This document shows, in pieces, positions 1 to 11,843 of a stretch of 64,000 nt of DNA. Every line of letters starts with the position of its first letter. The first letter of the stretch is position 1. The position numbers and the translations under genes are program-made. The stretch is from positions 11,516,478-11,580,477 of the forward strand of contig CM043961.1 of assembly GCA_014529385.2 (NCBI GenBank), written 5' to 3'. The notes under the pieces were generated by a model that was given only the letters and a program-made list of their open reading frames with translations, did not search any database and was not told the origin of the DNA. This DNA is from Adiantum capillus-veneris. Lineage: Eukaryota > Streptophyta > Polypodiopsida > Polypodiales > Pteridaceae.

Positions 1-2391
1 GTTGTCAACAACTTAACATGTTCCAAGACCTGTGCAGTACAATTGAAGACGATGACAAGCATTGTCTCGCTCCCATAGAGCCCCTACTATTCTCATGTTC
101 TTGCTTCAAGATCTTCTCAATTACAAAAGACCAAAGATAATGTGCATCTACATTGCCATCATCATAATCTGCCAAATGCACTAGTTGGTGCCATCCAACT
201 ATCACTAGAAGAAAATTGTCGAAACATTCATTCCCATTCCGGCCTATCCATAACTTCATACTCAGTTTCTTCCGATTGATTGTTTTCATTTTGAAGACAT
301 TTCATGTCAACAATTTGAGGCATTCTAATGACCTCTTTGAGCCTCTCCCAAAGCTTCAACCACTTTGGGTGTGGCTACGCCATATGTGTACATGTGTTCC
401 TATTTTGTGTGCGCGAGCCCGCATGTGCATGTGCACCCATGTGTGTGGTGGGTGGGTGGGTGTGGGTGTGGGTGTTTTTCTTCTTTCTTTTTAGGGGGTT
501 TGCGGGGGGGGGGGGGGGGGGGGGGGGTTAGATGTGTGGCAGTGCATCTAAGGTGTGTAAACCGAGCAACTGTTGGCCTTTAAATGGGCACTCTCTCCCT
601 ATGTGGATGGTTCCGCCTTGACAGCTGTTGCAGTCCAATCAAGTGCCCGCCGCAAGTTGTTTATGCCTCTACGGTTGTGCAATAGAGTAGTGCGGCACTA
701 TCCACCCTCCAAGCAGTTTGCACTGTCTTCCATGCCTCTCAAGATAGTGTCCTGTCTTTTCAGTTTCTGGTCTCTTTGGAGCCTCTACTCTCCTCAGTTT
801 TGGTGGCTTGCTCTTGCATCTCCTTTCAACTTGCATTGCAGCATGTTTTTGTAAAGACACAGAGGTGCTTTTGCATTCTCCGCTGTTGATTGCCAGTTGT
901 TGCCTTGGTGCCTATTGCAGTAATTTGCAGTGACAAGCCTATTCTCCAGATATATTAGTCTTTTCCCCTAGCTACTCTTTCGACTATTGAAAGCTTTGTG
1001 CCAATAATGTTTGGCTTTGTGCTTTAGCCTTCGCCATGCATGGTTAGTGCCAAGCCCTGTTTCCCCGTGTTTTCTTGACCAGGTACTGAGTGGTTAATTT
1101 CTTACGAAAATGTTCTATAGTAGCATGTCAATTATGTTAAGAAAAACTGCTTGCTTAAATTCTTCAGCAATCATCTTGCAGTATAGTTCACCGTAGCCTT
1201 ACTATCCCACGGAAAACGATTCTGTCCCTGTTTAAATTTATATCCATATCCTAGGAACAAGTATTCATCAAAAGCAACAAGATACCCAAATTCATATAAA
1301 GCTTTATCGGCAAGACAAGTCATATACTACTTCAGCGAGCTTGCACAGAATAAACGCACAGCTTTCTGATTATTTCTCAAAACGTTGTATTGCAGGAACA
1401 AGAATTAATGTGGGGTATAATAATCAACAGACAATTACAGAAATGGAAACTGTATGTGCCCGAGTGTACCTACGCTCATCCAATCAGGCGGCTGGATTCT
1501 GCACTTGCTGCGTTTCTTCAAAGCAATGGCCAACCAAAGAGGAACTCTCACTGGTATTTGGGGTCTGAACGGCCCATAATCACCCTGATTGACAACAACA
1601 AGAACATATATATACCTTCATAAGTTCACAATAGTCTGAACTAACGAATTATAAGAGGGTATAGAACACTCACAAAACTACAAAAGCAAGGGACACAAGA
1701 AAACCAAACTACAACACTATATTTGCTACTAAACGAAACTAGATAAAACAAACCATTATTCACTTAGAAATGTTTTTAAAAAAGGCATAAGCAAAATAAG
1801 TTGAAGCAACTTACTTGACTTACAACTTGAAACAAGTACTCAACTTTAAACTAACAACAATAAGACATCTCAAAGACTTAATCCTAGAAATCAGACTCCA
1901 CACAACAACTTCTAAAGGAACAAAATCTTAAGTCCTAATGTAAGCTAAATACTAGAAATGAATACTACTACGAACCTACGAAGAAGAGGCTGAAAATAAC
2001 CAAAGAAGTACAACGATCCAAACTTGACAATATGTGACCTCAACTTCGTTGCTTGTCCAAACAGGAAGAATAAAATTATCACCTTTATCATGCATAGCTT
2101 GGTCAATAGCTATGACATCTCTTCTCATGTCGTCAGTGCCCAAGAGGTAGGTGCAGGTTTGAATAGAGGTCATTCACGTACTCTATAAAACCAACGAACT
2201 GAGTTTCTATCACCCTCCGAAGGTGATGGGCATACTCAACCATGATAAAGGCTAGCATTTGTCAAGCAAGAGCAAAAATACTAGAAGCACTAAAAATTTA
2301 AACATCAAAATAGTGTGTTACTAAGTCAAACAATAAGTGGGCTTTTAAGCACCCCACTTTTATTGAATTTACTACTGATTATCTTGAACAA
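1..2391. other. Intergenic stretch, no gene recognised
   Basis: I see only short open frames here with no recognisable protein family. A GT-rich run around 438-475 leads into a T-rich stretch and a 24-base G tract at 504-527. The remainder (about 1300-2390) is A+T-rich with no obvious repeat structure. A 94-codon minus frame at 5-289 shows no motif I recognise and is probably chance. Confidence 0.5.
504..527. repeat. Poly-G tract (24 bases)
   Basis: An uninterrupted run of G that follows a GT-rich segment. It is one of several long G/C homopolymers in the window. Confidence 0.9.
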
Positions 2392-3222
2392 TCAAAAGAA
2401 AGAAACAATGAAAATAAACTTACTACAATGCAAAAATGAACAAACATTTTTCATGATTCTTTTGAATGAGTATCCTTTCTCAAGGAGTAAAGAAATAAGA
2501 TGGCACGACTGAACGACAAAAGTAGATTTACTAGAAGAAAGACAAAAAAATCTAAATAGTTGAGAGCAAATGACACCATAGTTCGCTAAATGAGAAATGT
2601 TTGAAGAAATGTGAAGCATACGGATGATATTTAGCTTGGCAAATTCCGGTTCAAGGTGTTTATCATAGGTACAGTTAAGTTCACAAAACTCCTTGTAATA
2701 AATTCCTCCATCTGCAAAACTCAAGTCCAAGTACATAAAATTTTGAAAAGAAAGAACCAAACAAAAAGATCATCTACACATTGCATGACTTGTTGAAAAA
2801 TATTGGGCAAGTGTTAGCAAGGACAAGACGCTCCATAAAATCAAACTCATAAGTAAAAAGATAGAGCTTAGCAAGGAAAACAGCACAATTGGTGCCCATA
2901 CGGATACCAATTGTTTGCTTGAAAAGAGAATCGACGGTTATTTATAAATTATCCAAAAGGAAATCTAGCCAAGATATGATGTCGATGTCATCTACAATCC
3001 TTGTGAATCTCTTTCTTCCTTTGTCTACGTCCATAAAAAGTCAAAGTTCAAGGTTGGCTTTTCTACTAGCAATGCCTTATACACTATCCTTCTCAAACTT
3101 GTACGCGAAAAATTTTGAAATAAGAGACTTGACTCTAAATTAAGGTCCTCCGAATTCAACTTCGTATACAGTGTTCTAAAGTCAAAAGTTTGGGGACAGC
3201 AAGAACATACATTGTCATACAA
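2392..3222 (-). pseudogene. Degenerate reverse transcriptase, Penelope-like type
   Basis: A reverse transcriptase relic read on the minus strand with several frame changes. In order it shows FDFRTLYTKL (about 3190-3160; first catalytic Asp region), a segment ending DFLLDNL, then GIRMGTNCAVFLAKLYLF (about 2910-2855), then CVDDLF (2763-2780; the catalytic YxDD-type motif), and finally YGVICSQLFRFF (about 2580-2545). The G-I-x-M-G-T-N-C-A block and the YGVxxSQLxR block after the DD motif are, as I recall, typical of Penelope-like and related non-LTR RTs, and unlike copia, gypsy or L1-type plant RTs. No GIY-YIG endonuclease is visible downstream. Frames shift at least three times and one stop follows FLLDNL, so it is inactive. 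Family assignment is from motif memory; that it is an RT is firmer than which lineage. Confidence 0.6.
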
Positions 3223-4370
3223 GATAGGTTTGAGTCATTGGAAGCAAGCAACTAACATTGCTTTGAGACATGAAAGTAATAAGACAACCACACACAAGCA
3301 TCAGCAAGATTATACGTTAAGCTCTACCAATATTCTCAAGTCAGCCACAAAGTGCCCACGATTTTATCACAAGATATCTACTTGTAAGTTGCATTTTATG
3401 CCATGCACAACTTCCAGCAAGTCGAGCTCTGCTGCCAGGTCAAGGGCTCACACATTCTACTCAGTGACCCACACAGTTGCATGATAACTGCTGTTTTTCC
3501 ACACGTCCTTGTGACTAGTAATGAAACTGCCATGTCACAGATCCCTAGTAACGTGAAATTGATGACCACCTGAGCATATAAAAATAACACCGTCCCATAA
3601 GCGCTTTCAATCCTGGGAATTGGTGGCACCAAGCTTTTGAGCTTGTGGAAACACCAGGAACACTGGCACCTTCCTGTCAAGTACCTCTTGCACTTTTTAT
3701 CATGAGTAGGCCTCCTTAAATGCTCCGAGGTACCATCAATAATGTCGTCTCCACCACTAAAACTCTCTAGCCAAGACACCCCACGGGCAAAACAGAATCC
3801 CCTCTAGACAGTACAAACAGGGCTCAAGGATGCAAGCAACCCATGACAAGGCTCAAAGCTCCTCAACAAAGGACAGATAGACCGAGCGAAAACGAGTCCA
3901 AGATTAGCACCCTCTATTGCACAAAGCACTCTTGCTCGCTGGTTGAATCTCGAAATAGACACTGGGCCGAAATTCGGCACAAATTGCAACACGCAAGCCC
4001 CTTCTTGCCTTCAAAACACAGCCACAAACACGTCCAAACAGCAGCACTCCCTCTGCCATCTACCAATTGAAGAACGCAGGTTCTCAAGGATTCTTTGCGA
4101 CAAAATCGAAGCAATATATCATCAGTCCCCCCTCTCAATGCAAAAACACAGATATGGGGGACGTCTCCGTGATGAAATGCAGCCACAAGTCATCCTCCGG
4201 CAAGTGAAAATCGGCAGCCCAAATCAGCCCTCCACGCGCTCCCGAAGTCTGACATCGTCAAGCCATGGCTCTGATAGTATAATCACTTCCGACAAGGGAT
4301 CCGACGGAGACACAGAGATAACTGCAATCTCACACTTGGCAACACTTTCAGCACTCCAAAACACTTGAAT
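3223..4370. other. No recognised gene
   Basis: This stretch lies upstream (in minus-strand sense) of the RT relic. A 127-codon minus frame at 3396-3779 and a 141-codon plus frame at 3943-4368 show no motif I recognise. The first could be decayed N-terminal sequence of the same element, but I cannot show that. Confidence 0.4.

Positions 4371-4373
<3 letters not shown>

Positions 4374-4444
<71 letters not shown>
4374..4444. repeat. Compound (TG)n(GA)n microsatellite
   Basis: About 22 TG units (4374-4417) run directly into about 14 GA units ending at 4444. Open frames across it, such as the minus frame 4348-4545, are artefacts of the repeat. Confidence 0.95.
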
Positions 4445-4447
<3 letters not shown>

Positions 4448-4887
4448 AATTGAAATGTTATATCAAACGTCTTCAAAAGGCCAAAATGACCTATGAGACC
4501 AAACCAATACAATCTTGATGGATCTAATCCAATGTCTCGGTACAAATGTCAAAAATTAAATAAAGTGAGTAAAGTGAAGTACAATGAAAGACTAAAAACA
4601 TCATCATCATCATCAATGCCTAAGGATGCCCGGCATCAGGCGTTGTCCAAGAAAGTACTACATCGGTCGCTGAAGAGCTTCGTCAATGTCCACCTCTGTA
4701 AATAGTCGTACTGGGCGTCTCACATGTGCTAGAATAGTCTTGATCCTCTGATGGAGCTTCCCTAGATATCATGGTCGCCCTCATAGACATGGGCGTCTAG
4801 CTCTCCCAAACTCTAGGCAATGGTCCAAAGCCCTCTCTAAATAGACAATGAAAGCGGCCTCGTATCTCATAGTATACCGGACAATCA

Positions 4888-4949
<62 letters not shown>
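4888..4949. repeat. (CT)n(CA)n microsatellite
   Basis: Four CT units followed by about 27 CA units. It lies at the edge of the first LTR-like repeat copy. Confidence 0.95.
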
Positions 4950-4952
<3 letters not shown>

Positions 4953-5806
4953 GGCACTATGGAGTTCTAAGCCAAGACGCAATGAACCCAAAGACCGGCG
5001 CCCCTTTCAGTATTTCTTTATTATTATGCTTCGCAAAGTACACCTCTCGAAATTCAACTCTCTCTGAGACTCTGAGTCCAGACGCTCTTTGAGAAGTGGC
5101 CCTCTAGGCACTTATAAACTTACAAGGGATGCCCAAAGGCATCAGTTCTAAAAGCACTTAAGTCCAAAGCATCTGCTCCTAAAAGTTGGTGCCAAAAGCT
5201 ACTGAAATTTGCAAGCACAAAACGTGGACAGCAGCGCCACGTGGCATGTCAGCACGATTTGCGAAATCAGCTCCAGAGTTCAAGCTTTTAATCTTTGGGT
5301 TTTAGGTCCCTCAACCAGTGCTCCATAAGTTGATAGGGGTTAGAGTTATTTAATTCCTAGCCCCTTAGTTACTTTAGACTAAGGCATACCATGTAGGTGA
5401 AAAATCTGGTGAGGCCCTAGGGTCCTTTTAAACTTACAAGGGATGTCCAAAAGCAGAGCCCCAAAATCACTTCTCTCAAAAGCATCTGCTCCCAAAAGCT
5501 AGCGCTGAAACAGCCAAGTCTACCAACGTAATTTGCAGACATCCGTATAGCCTGCCACGTGGCACAACCAGCACAATTCGTGGAAATTCCGTACAACGGT
5601 TGCCACGTCAACATCCGTATTGTTTGCCACGTAAGCATGCAACACGTTTTACGGAATTTATCCTCATAGTCCAAGCTTTGGGATTTTAGGGCTTTAGGCC
5701 CCTCGGCCAGTGCTCCATAAGTTCTTTCAATTGGTTGGCTCAATTTCTCTAGTCCACTCGGCCATTTCTCTTTCAATTGGGCATGCCACGTCATCACTTT
5801 GTGACA
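4950..5806 (-). repeat. LTR-like repeat, copy x (rearranged)
   Basis: Shares two modules with the copies to its right. Module A is a TTTATTATT-containing stretch at about 4990-5060. Module B, containing the words CTTACAAGGGATG and AAAAGCATCTGCTCC, occurs twice (about 5100-5190 and 5411-5515). The right end reads ...CACTTTGTGACA (ending at 5806), matching the right end of copy y. On the minus strand this would be an LTR beginning TGTCACAAAG. The left boundary is unclear and an internal duplication is evident. Confidence 0.45.
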
Positions 5807-5809
5807 TAC

Positions 5810-6448
5810 TGTTACAGGCTTGGACATTTAAGGGAGAAATCAGAAACTGCAAAATCACTAAACTTTACGCGAGAGAGAGAGAGAGAGTGGACATGGCACG
5901 GCGGAGCTCCACGCCTAGAAGCACTGGCCCCAAAGACTGGCTCCCCTTTCGATATCTATTTATTATTGCTCACGGCAAAGTACAACTCCCGAGGGTCCTC
6001 TGCTCTCAGACTCTACGTTTAGATACCCTGCAGAGTGAGGCCCTAGGGTCCTTTTAAACTTACAAGGGATGCCCAAGAGCAGAGCCCCAAAATCACTTCT
6101 CTCAAAAGCATTAAAACCCAAAAGCATCTGCTCATAGAAGCTAGCGCTGAAAATAGCCAAATTTGCCATCGTAATTTGCAAACATCCGTACAATCTGCCA
6201 GGTGGCACAGCCAATGTAATTCGCGAAAATTTCGTACCATTCGCCACGTCAACATCCGTACCATTCGCCACGTCAACATGCCAGCGCGTTATACGGAATT
6301 GATCCTCAGAGTCCAAGCTTTGGGTTCTTAGGGCTTTAGCCTCCTCGCCCGGTGCTCCATAAGTTCTTTCAATTGGTTGGCTCAATTTCTCTTGTCCACT
6401 CAGCCATTTCTCTTCGAGGTGGGCATGCCGCATCATCATTTTGTGACA
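5810..6448 (-). repeat. LTR-like repeat, copy y (639 bp)
   Basis: Begins TGTTACAGGCTTGG and ends CATTTTGTGACA, so it has TG...CA ends on either strand. It contains module A (about 5935-6000) and module B (about 6031-6150). On the minus strand its start is preceded by a purine tract of polypurine-tract type (6449-6463, read as TTCAAGAGGGAGGAA). This supports a 3' LTR of a minus-strand element. No protein is encoded between it and copy z. Confidence 0.5.
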
Positions 6449-6852
6449 TTCCTCCCTCTTGAAAGAATTGTATTCACTCTCGATTTTGCCTGCAAGAACA
6501 GCCAAAGGACAAACTTTCTTCAGTAGACAATGACTATGTACTCATGGACCAGACTCCACCAATCCAACACTTCTACAAAGACATCAATCACTGATCAATC
6601 ACATTTTTGTCGAGGGTATCAGATACAAATCTTGATCATTGTTACCATTTAGCAATCACTTCAAGACCGCGCGGATCTTTTTACAGATGTCTTGATCAAC
6701 TAAAACTTCTAGATTCATATCCTTTCTTTTCACATTTCAATCGAGCAAACCATGCCCATGACGATCCCCAAGACAGTACATCCACATAGCATGCAGTCCA
6801 CAAACTCACACTTAGTTCACACTGAACATCATGTTTTTCAATCTGGTTCCAC
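6449..6852 (-). mobile_element. Short internal region between two LTR-like copies
   Basis: About 404 bp bounded on the left by a purine tract (minus sense) and on the right by a sequence read on minus as TGGAACCAGATTG directly after the LTR end. That sequence is only a partial match to a Met-tRNA primer site. With the flanking repeats this resembles a small non-autonomous LTR element (TRIM-like). No conserved open frame is visible. The inference is weak because copy z has a divergent far end and target duplications cannot be tested. Confidence 0.35.
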
Positions 6853-7478
6853 TGTAACAGGCTTGGACACTCCCTACTACAACACACGTGAGAAAACTAA
6901 GAGAACTGAACAAAGTTGAGAGGGAGAAGACACGGCACATCAAAGTTCCACACCCAGAGAGATTGGCCCCAAAGACTGGCACCCCTATCGGTATTTCTTT
7001 ATTATTAATGCTTCAAAAAGTACAATGTTCGAGGGTCCTTGTCTCCGCAGTGCTCCCAAGCTAACCTACCTAAGATTGAGGCCCTGGGCCTTCCAAAGGC
7101 AAGTTCATGAAAATCTTCAAGTCTAAAAGCATTTGGGCCCAAAAGCTAGCGCTAGGAGCTACCAACATGATTTGCGGAAATCCGTACGACCTGCCACGTG
7201 AGCAACGTAAAACACGGAAGTCGGTACAACTACCACGTCATTAGCGCAATTCACGGAGGTCCGTACAACTGCCACATTTTGAACCCTCCACGCAAATCTT
7301 TTAACCCTTAGTGTCCCCTTGGCCCCATCGGACAGGGTCCCATAAGTTGGTAGAAACTGAACTTTTAAAATTTGGGCCACTCAGCAAGACTTGAAAATGG
7401 TAAAACTTCTTTTCCATCTTTCATAGGATATTTTACCCCTCTGTCCAGAGTCCTTTCTTTAGGTCATGCCACATCATC
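6853..7478 (-). repeat. LTR-like repeat, copy z (diverged)
   Basis: Starts TGTAACAGGCTTGGAC like copy y and carries module A (6975-7045) and a shortened module B (about 7080-7160). The expected CACTTTGTGACA end is replaced by a junction near 7470-7478 with the 434-bp duplicated block. Confidence 0.4.
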
Positions 7479-8297
7479 AGCTCCTTTGCTTCTCTACAAT
7501 CTGAAATGCCAAAAGGAGTCCTCGACGTTCTCCGAACAAAGGACACTCGTAAAAATCCCAAAACCTCTCGCAATAGGCAACCTAAGTGTCTTCCTTTTTC
7601 ATCCTCAAACAATGTCAAGCCATGATGCCATCTTTTTCATATTGTTCTGTTAACCATGCTAAAGTGAAAATTCTATTCAATTTGATCCACTTCTTAGGGG
7701 CAGGCTTCTCTGTGCAAAAGCAAGGTAGACCACCCATGTTTGGACATACCTTTCAGATAAGACGCCACCCTTCGTACCTTGGAGGCTTCTGAGAAACGAC
7801 CTCTCGAAAAGACAATGTCAAAGTGTTGTCACCTTGGCAACTCTCTCCTTTTGGTCAAAGTGCTGTCACCTTGGCAGCTCTCTCCTTTTGGTCAAAGTAA
7901 TGCCACGTCATCAGCTCCTTTGCTTCTCTACAATCTGGAATGCCAATAGGAGTCCCCGATGTTCTCCGAACAAAGGACACTCGTAAAAATCCCGAAACCT
8001 CTCGCAATAGGCAGCCTAAGTGTCTTCCTTTTTCATCCTCAAATGATGTCAAGCCGTGATGCCATCTTTTTCATATTCTTCTGTTAACCATGCTAAAGTG
8101 AAAATTCTATTCAATTTGATCCACTTCTTAGGGGCAGGCTTCTCTGTGCAATAGCAAGGTAGACCCCCATGTTTGGACGTCACCTTTCAGATAAGACGCC
8201 ACCCTTCGTACCTTGGAGGCTTCTGAGAAACGACCTCCCAAAAAGACAATGTCAGAGTGTTGTCACCTTGGCAGCTCTCTCTCCTTTTGGTCAAAGA
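7466..8297. repeat. 434-bp tandem duplication with nested 37-bp duplication
   Basis: The block beginning ATGCCACATCATCAGCTCC at 7466 recurs at 7900 with few differences; both copies run through CAAAGGACACTCGTAAAAAT and end in CTCTCCTTTTGGTCAAAG. The tail of copy 1 is itself duplicated: TGTCACCTTGGCAACTC at 7826 and TGTCACCTTGGCAGCTC at 7864. Minus-strand frames at 7433-7618 and 7855-8052 are copies of each other and resemble no protein I know. Confidence 0.85.
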
Positions 8298-10042
8298 ATT
8301 GTTCTTCAAGGGGGATTCCCACATTACCCTCTTCCGTCTTTGCCACACTCACATTGTTGTTGTACAAGTCATCGTTTTATTAGCTTGGCCCCCATGCCTT
8401 CAAGATTTCCTTCTTTTCCAAATTTGGTAGGCGTATTGCAATTTCCTTGGCAGCTTTTTAGCATCTGTTGTTGAGGGAGAATATTAAGAGCATTATGTTT
8501 ACCTTCCAGATGCTTCTCATCCTACGAGCAGGCTTCTCATCACATGAATTGACCCTTGGTTGAAGGTTGGTCACCCGTACACCTATTGGAGAAGGATTTC
8601 ATGATTTAAGGTTTGTGCAGACACTTTGCCTGTTTTCATTCCTGTTCTGATCATTGTCTTATTTTTATGGATGAAAGTTTTATTTGGTCATGGTATTTGA
8701 CAACAGACAATTGCCCGACCTCACACCGGCTACTATATATGTGGGCTAGGGGACTCTTTACTTTGTGGTTGTATCAAGAGTTTTCCATATGGGGTTATAA
8801 GGCTTTCCAAGAGTTTCCATCTATCTTGCGGAGTCCAAGGGCCATTGCCTTCCCAACTACCCTAAGGTTGCCACGCATGGCTCAAAATTCATCATGCGAG
8901 TCTCCGTAGAGGGTTGCCCCATGTATGACATACTACAAGCACCCATTGCCACACAACGGAGCTGACTAAAGTTGCACTTTTGTGCTGTGGTACTTTCCCA
9001 GGCATATGGGCAAAGCCCTCCCCTCCCCCCGCGCCCCTTTGCTCCAAAACACACACGCACACGCATTCCCCACAAATTTTGTACATTTTCTATGCACATC
9101 TGTCATCCCCACACCACTTTAGATGGATGCAATTTGTTTTATCTTATAGCAAGACAAGGTTATATATGCCATCTTTCATAAGGATGTCATTTATGTCATG
9201 CCGGGATGAGAATAGCCCTCCTCCCTCAACCCAAGCCCTTTGAGGGATGGCTGTGTCAGATGGTTACAAAAAAGGTTCCTTGTCATTCTCATCAAACGAT
9301 CTACAAAGAAGGAAGCACCATAAATGAAATGCTTGACAATGTCTAGCTTGAGATAGGGTTATGGGATAAATTAAAACCTAGTTTATTCAAAAAACCAGGT
9401 TCTGGGCATGCTCTACACAAGTAACAACTCCTATCTATAACAAATAGACTTTGAATAACTAGATAAGCACTGGCTAAGACAAAAACAATAAATCTCCCTT
9501 CAATTGATTTAAAACTCCGGACATTGGGTGAAAAAATGGTATCTTGTGTTGTGGTAAGTTGGTAACCTATTGCGTAAGTGCACCCTTGATCTAGCATCCA
9601 CTCAGATTTTCAGTTTAGATTTTTTAACTTCATTGTTACTGCATTCTCTTTTAGACAACCAACTTTATTCTACGAATAGTGATTCAAGGATGATTCAGAC
9701 AAGTTGAAAGCAAAACCAGACAATATATGAGAAGAAGAATGGAAGGAACAAAGTCCTTACACAGATCATATGCAAGGTGTCCATCCTGACGTTTGGAACA
9801 ATATCGATTTGCTCATCTTCTGCCAAGAATTCCACCTGTGGAGCAGCGACTTACACAAATGTTTGCATCTGGAATAGAATTGAGGTGGACACAGAGACTT
9901 TACCTCGGCTGCGGTAAAGATGGAGAGTTGAGGGTTGCTCTGTCCAGCCATCTCTCTCTCTCTCGTTCTCGCTCTCAAATTGCATATGGCGGGAACTCGT
10001 CAGCTGGGCCCCACATGTGACGTGGCAAAGAAGTGTTCAGCC
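8298..10042. other. No recognised gene
   Basis: Low-complexity C-rich and CA-rich sequence lies at about 9010-9070. The minus frame 9343-9597 (84 codons) looks somewhat protein-like but matches nothing I recognise. A TGACGTGGCAAAG word at 10019-10031 lies just left of the Harbinger element. Confidence 0.4.
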
Positions 10043-10045
10043 TAA

Positions 10046-10058
10046 GGCTGGGTTCACA
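10046..10058 (+). repeat. Harbinger left terminal inverted repeat
   Basis: Reads GGCTGGGTTCACA immediately after the TAA target duplication. It matches the right end in inverse orientation. Confidence 0.93.
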
Positions 10059-10437
10059 TTGAGGAGGCGGAAGAGAGGCTCCAAAAATTGTTTTTCCGGG
10101 TGGTAGAGTTACATAATGCACACTTCCGCCACCCGTTTGTTCACATAGAGGGTAGAAGAAAAAGTTACTCAATTTTCTTCCGTCGGCTTGTGTGAACATT
10201 GGGCAGCCGCGGAACAAAGAGTGAAAGGAAGAAGCATTTAGCATTTGCATCAATAAAGCATAGTACAAACCATAGCATAAAATTTATTAAATTAAATGCA
10301 TTTGTTACAAAAGCTCTAACTTGAAGATGATGATGAATCTACTTCCTCTAAAGCCTCATTTTCAAAAATTTCTTAGACATTCATCCATGCATGCTCTTTG
10401 TAGATTGCCTTTGCAATACTGTCTCGCCTCTCGGAGC

Positions 10438-11691
10438 TTACTCCAAGGTCATTGGAACCTCCTTCATCACTGCCTTGAGCAGCTTCATAGCCTCCTCTAC
10501 TCCGACTTCCCGTGTTGCCATAAGCTCCATCATGGATGTAGCACCTGCTCTTCGATCCTTTATCACACGCCCAACGTGACCCGCCAATTCTGCTTCTGCC
10601 TCCTGCACCCACTCCATATCAAAAGATTCTCCGTGGAAAATACAAAGGTTGTGAAGCACAAGACAAGCTGCTACAAGATATGGCACATAGCGTAGATTTA
10701 ACAAAATTCTAAACCTTGCCTTCAACATTCCAAACGCTCCCTAAACTAGCATCCTTGTACTGGATTGAATGAAATTCCAATAGTACTTGAGGCGTGACAG
10801 CCCTTCTTTGCACCCTTTGAAAGGCACTAGCATATATGGCCGTGCCGGATAAGCTCAATCACCAACTAGACAATAGTTGCCTAGCTCCTCTTTTGCACAT
10901 CTTTGTCCTAGCTCACTTCTAGTGAAATTCAAGGAGTCATGCACTGATCCTGCCCATCCAACATCATAATTCCATATTGAACAATTAGCAGATACGGTTA
11001 GTTGCAGCAAAATAGAGTGGAAACCTTTTCGATTGAAGTAGTCAACATGGTTGTCCCTTGGTGCAATGATGGGAATGTGGGAACCATCTATCGCACCAAC
11101 AACAAAGGGGATTCCTCTTGTAGCCTCAAACTCGCGCGCCAATGTCGCAAGTCGAGAGCTTGTGGGCCATCTAATGTACATATCCCTAAGGCCAGATTTC
11201 ACAATTGCCTTGCAAAAATCAAGTACAATTCCACAAGATGTACTCTTGGCACATCCATAAATGTCACCAAGGCCCAAGAGTCCATCTCCAGTAGCAAGTC
11301 TGGTAAGAGCGATTGCTACTCTATCTTCTGTTGGCACAGCCTTGCGAAAGTTTGTGGATTTCTTCTGCATGAAGGGTGCAAGCTTCCCACAAAGGTATTT
11401 TAAGGTTTCTTTGTTGACCCTTAGACACCGCTTGAACATGCTAGCATTGTAAGCACTTAGGAGATAGCATCGAACAAAGCCTTGTGGATGTGGGTATGCC
11501 CACGCACGCCATCGTTCATGACCACTCCTTCTGTTGGCGATCTTCTTGAGGCTTACAGACCGTGCCATGCACTGCAACCAAGTTTGCACTATGGACTCAT
11601 CATTGTGAAAGCTGGGCTCCTTTAGCAATTCATAAATGGCTAAAGAACACAACCATGCACAATAGAGAACCATTTCCTTGGATATGGCCAT
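10438..11691 (-). pseudogene. PIF/Harbinger transposase with two in-frame stops
   Basis: A DDE_Tnp_4-type nuclease that would cut and paste the element. From the Met at 11691 the first 278 codons include a helix-turn-helix-like stretch (TEDRVAIALTRLATGDG), the first catalytic Asp in VVGAIDGSHI, and the second Asp in GSVHDSLNF. The frame stops at a TGA (10855-10857) after NYCLVGD, at the place of the usual LLGDxxYPL motif. It continues in the same frame with AYPARPY-like sequence, then meets a TAG just before GAFGMLKARFRILL. In this family that stop sits where the catalytic Glu of (V)ERAFG is expected. The C-terminus then runs to 10438. Length without the stops (~417 codons) is normal. Both lesions are single substitutions without frameshift. 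Confidence 0.9.
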
Positions 11692-11843
11692 TGAAACCTA
11701 CAATCGTTGAAATGATGCAAGGTATTTAGTACATGGTCCACTTTAATTTTCTGCATTTTTATCATACTTTGAAACCTTGAGACATCTTCATACACTTCGG
11801 AAGCACAACAATAAAATCCGCAAGCTTTGAAAGCTTTGACAAA

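Noticed and set aside
4348-4545. Frames encoding THTHTH, RERERE, LSLSLS or CVCVCV repeats (also at 4797, 13988-14342, 38962, 54079-54481)
   Set aside because: They are translations of dinucleotide microsatellites and end soon after the repeat; no conserved flanking sequence.
5417-6505. Two similar minus-strand frames sharing EKLSQPIERTYGA
   Set aside because: Similarity is explained by the duplicated LTR-like repeat at the DNA level; frames are not better conserved than the DNA and match no family.
9343-9597. Possible small protein (84 codons, minus)
   Set aside because: Isolated frame without motif, start context or neighbours; insufficient support.
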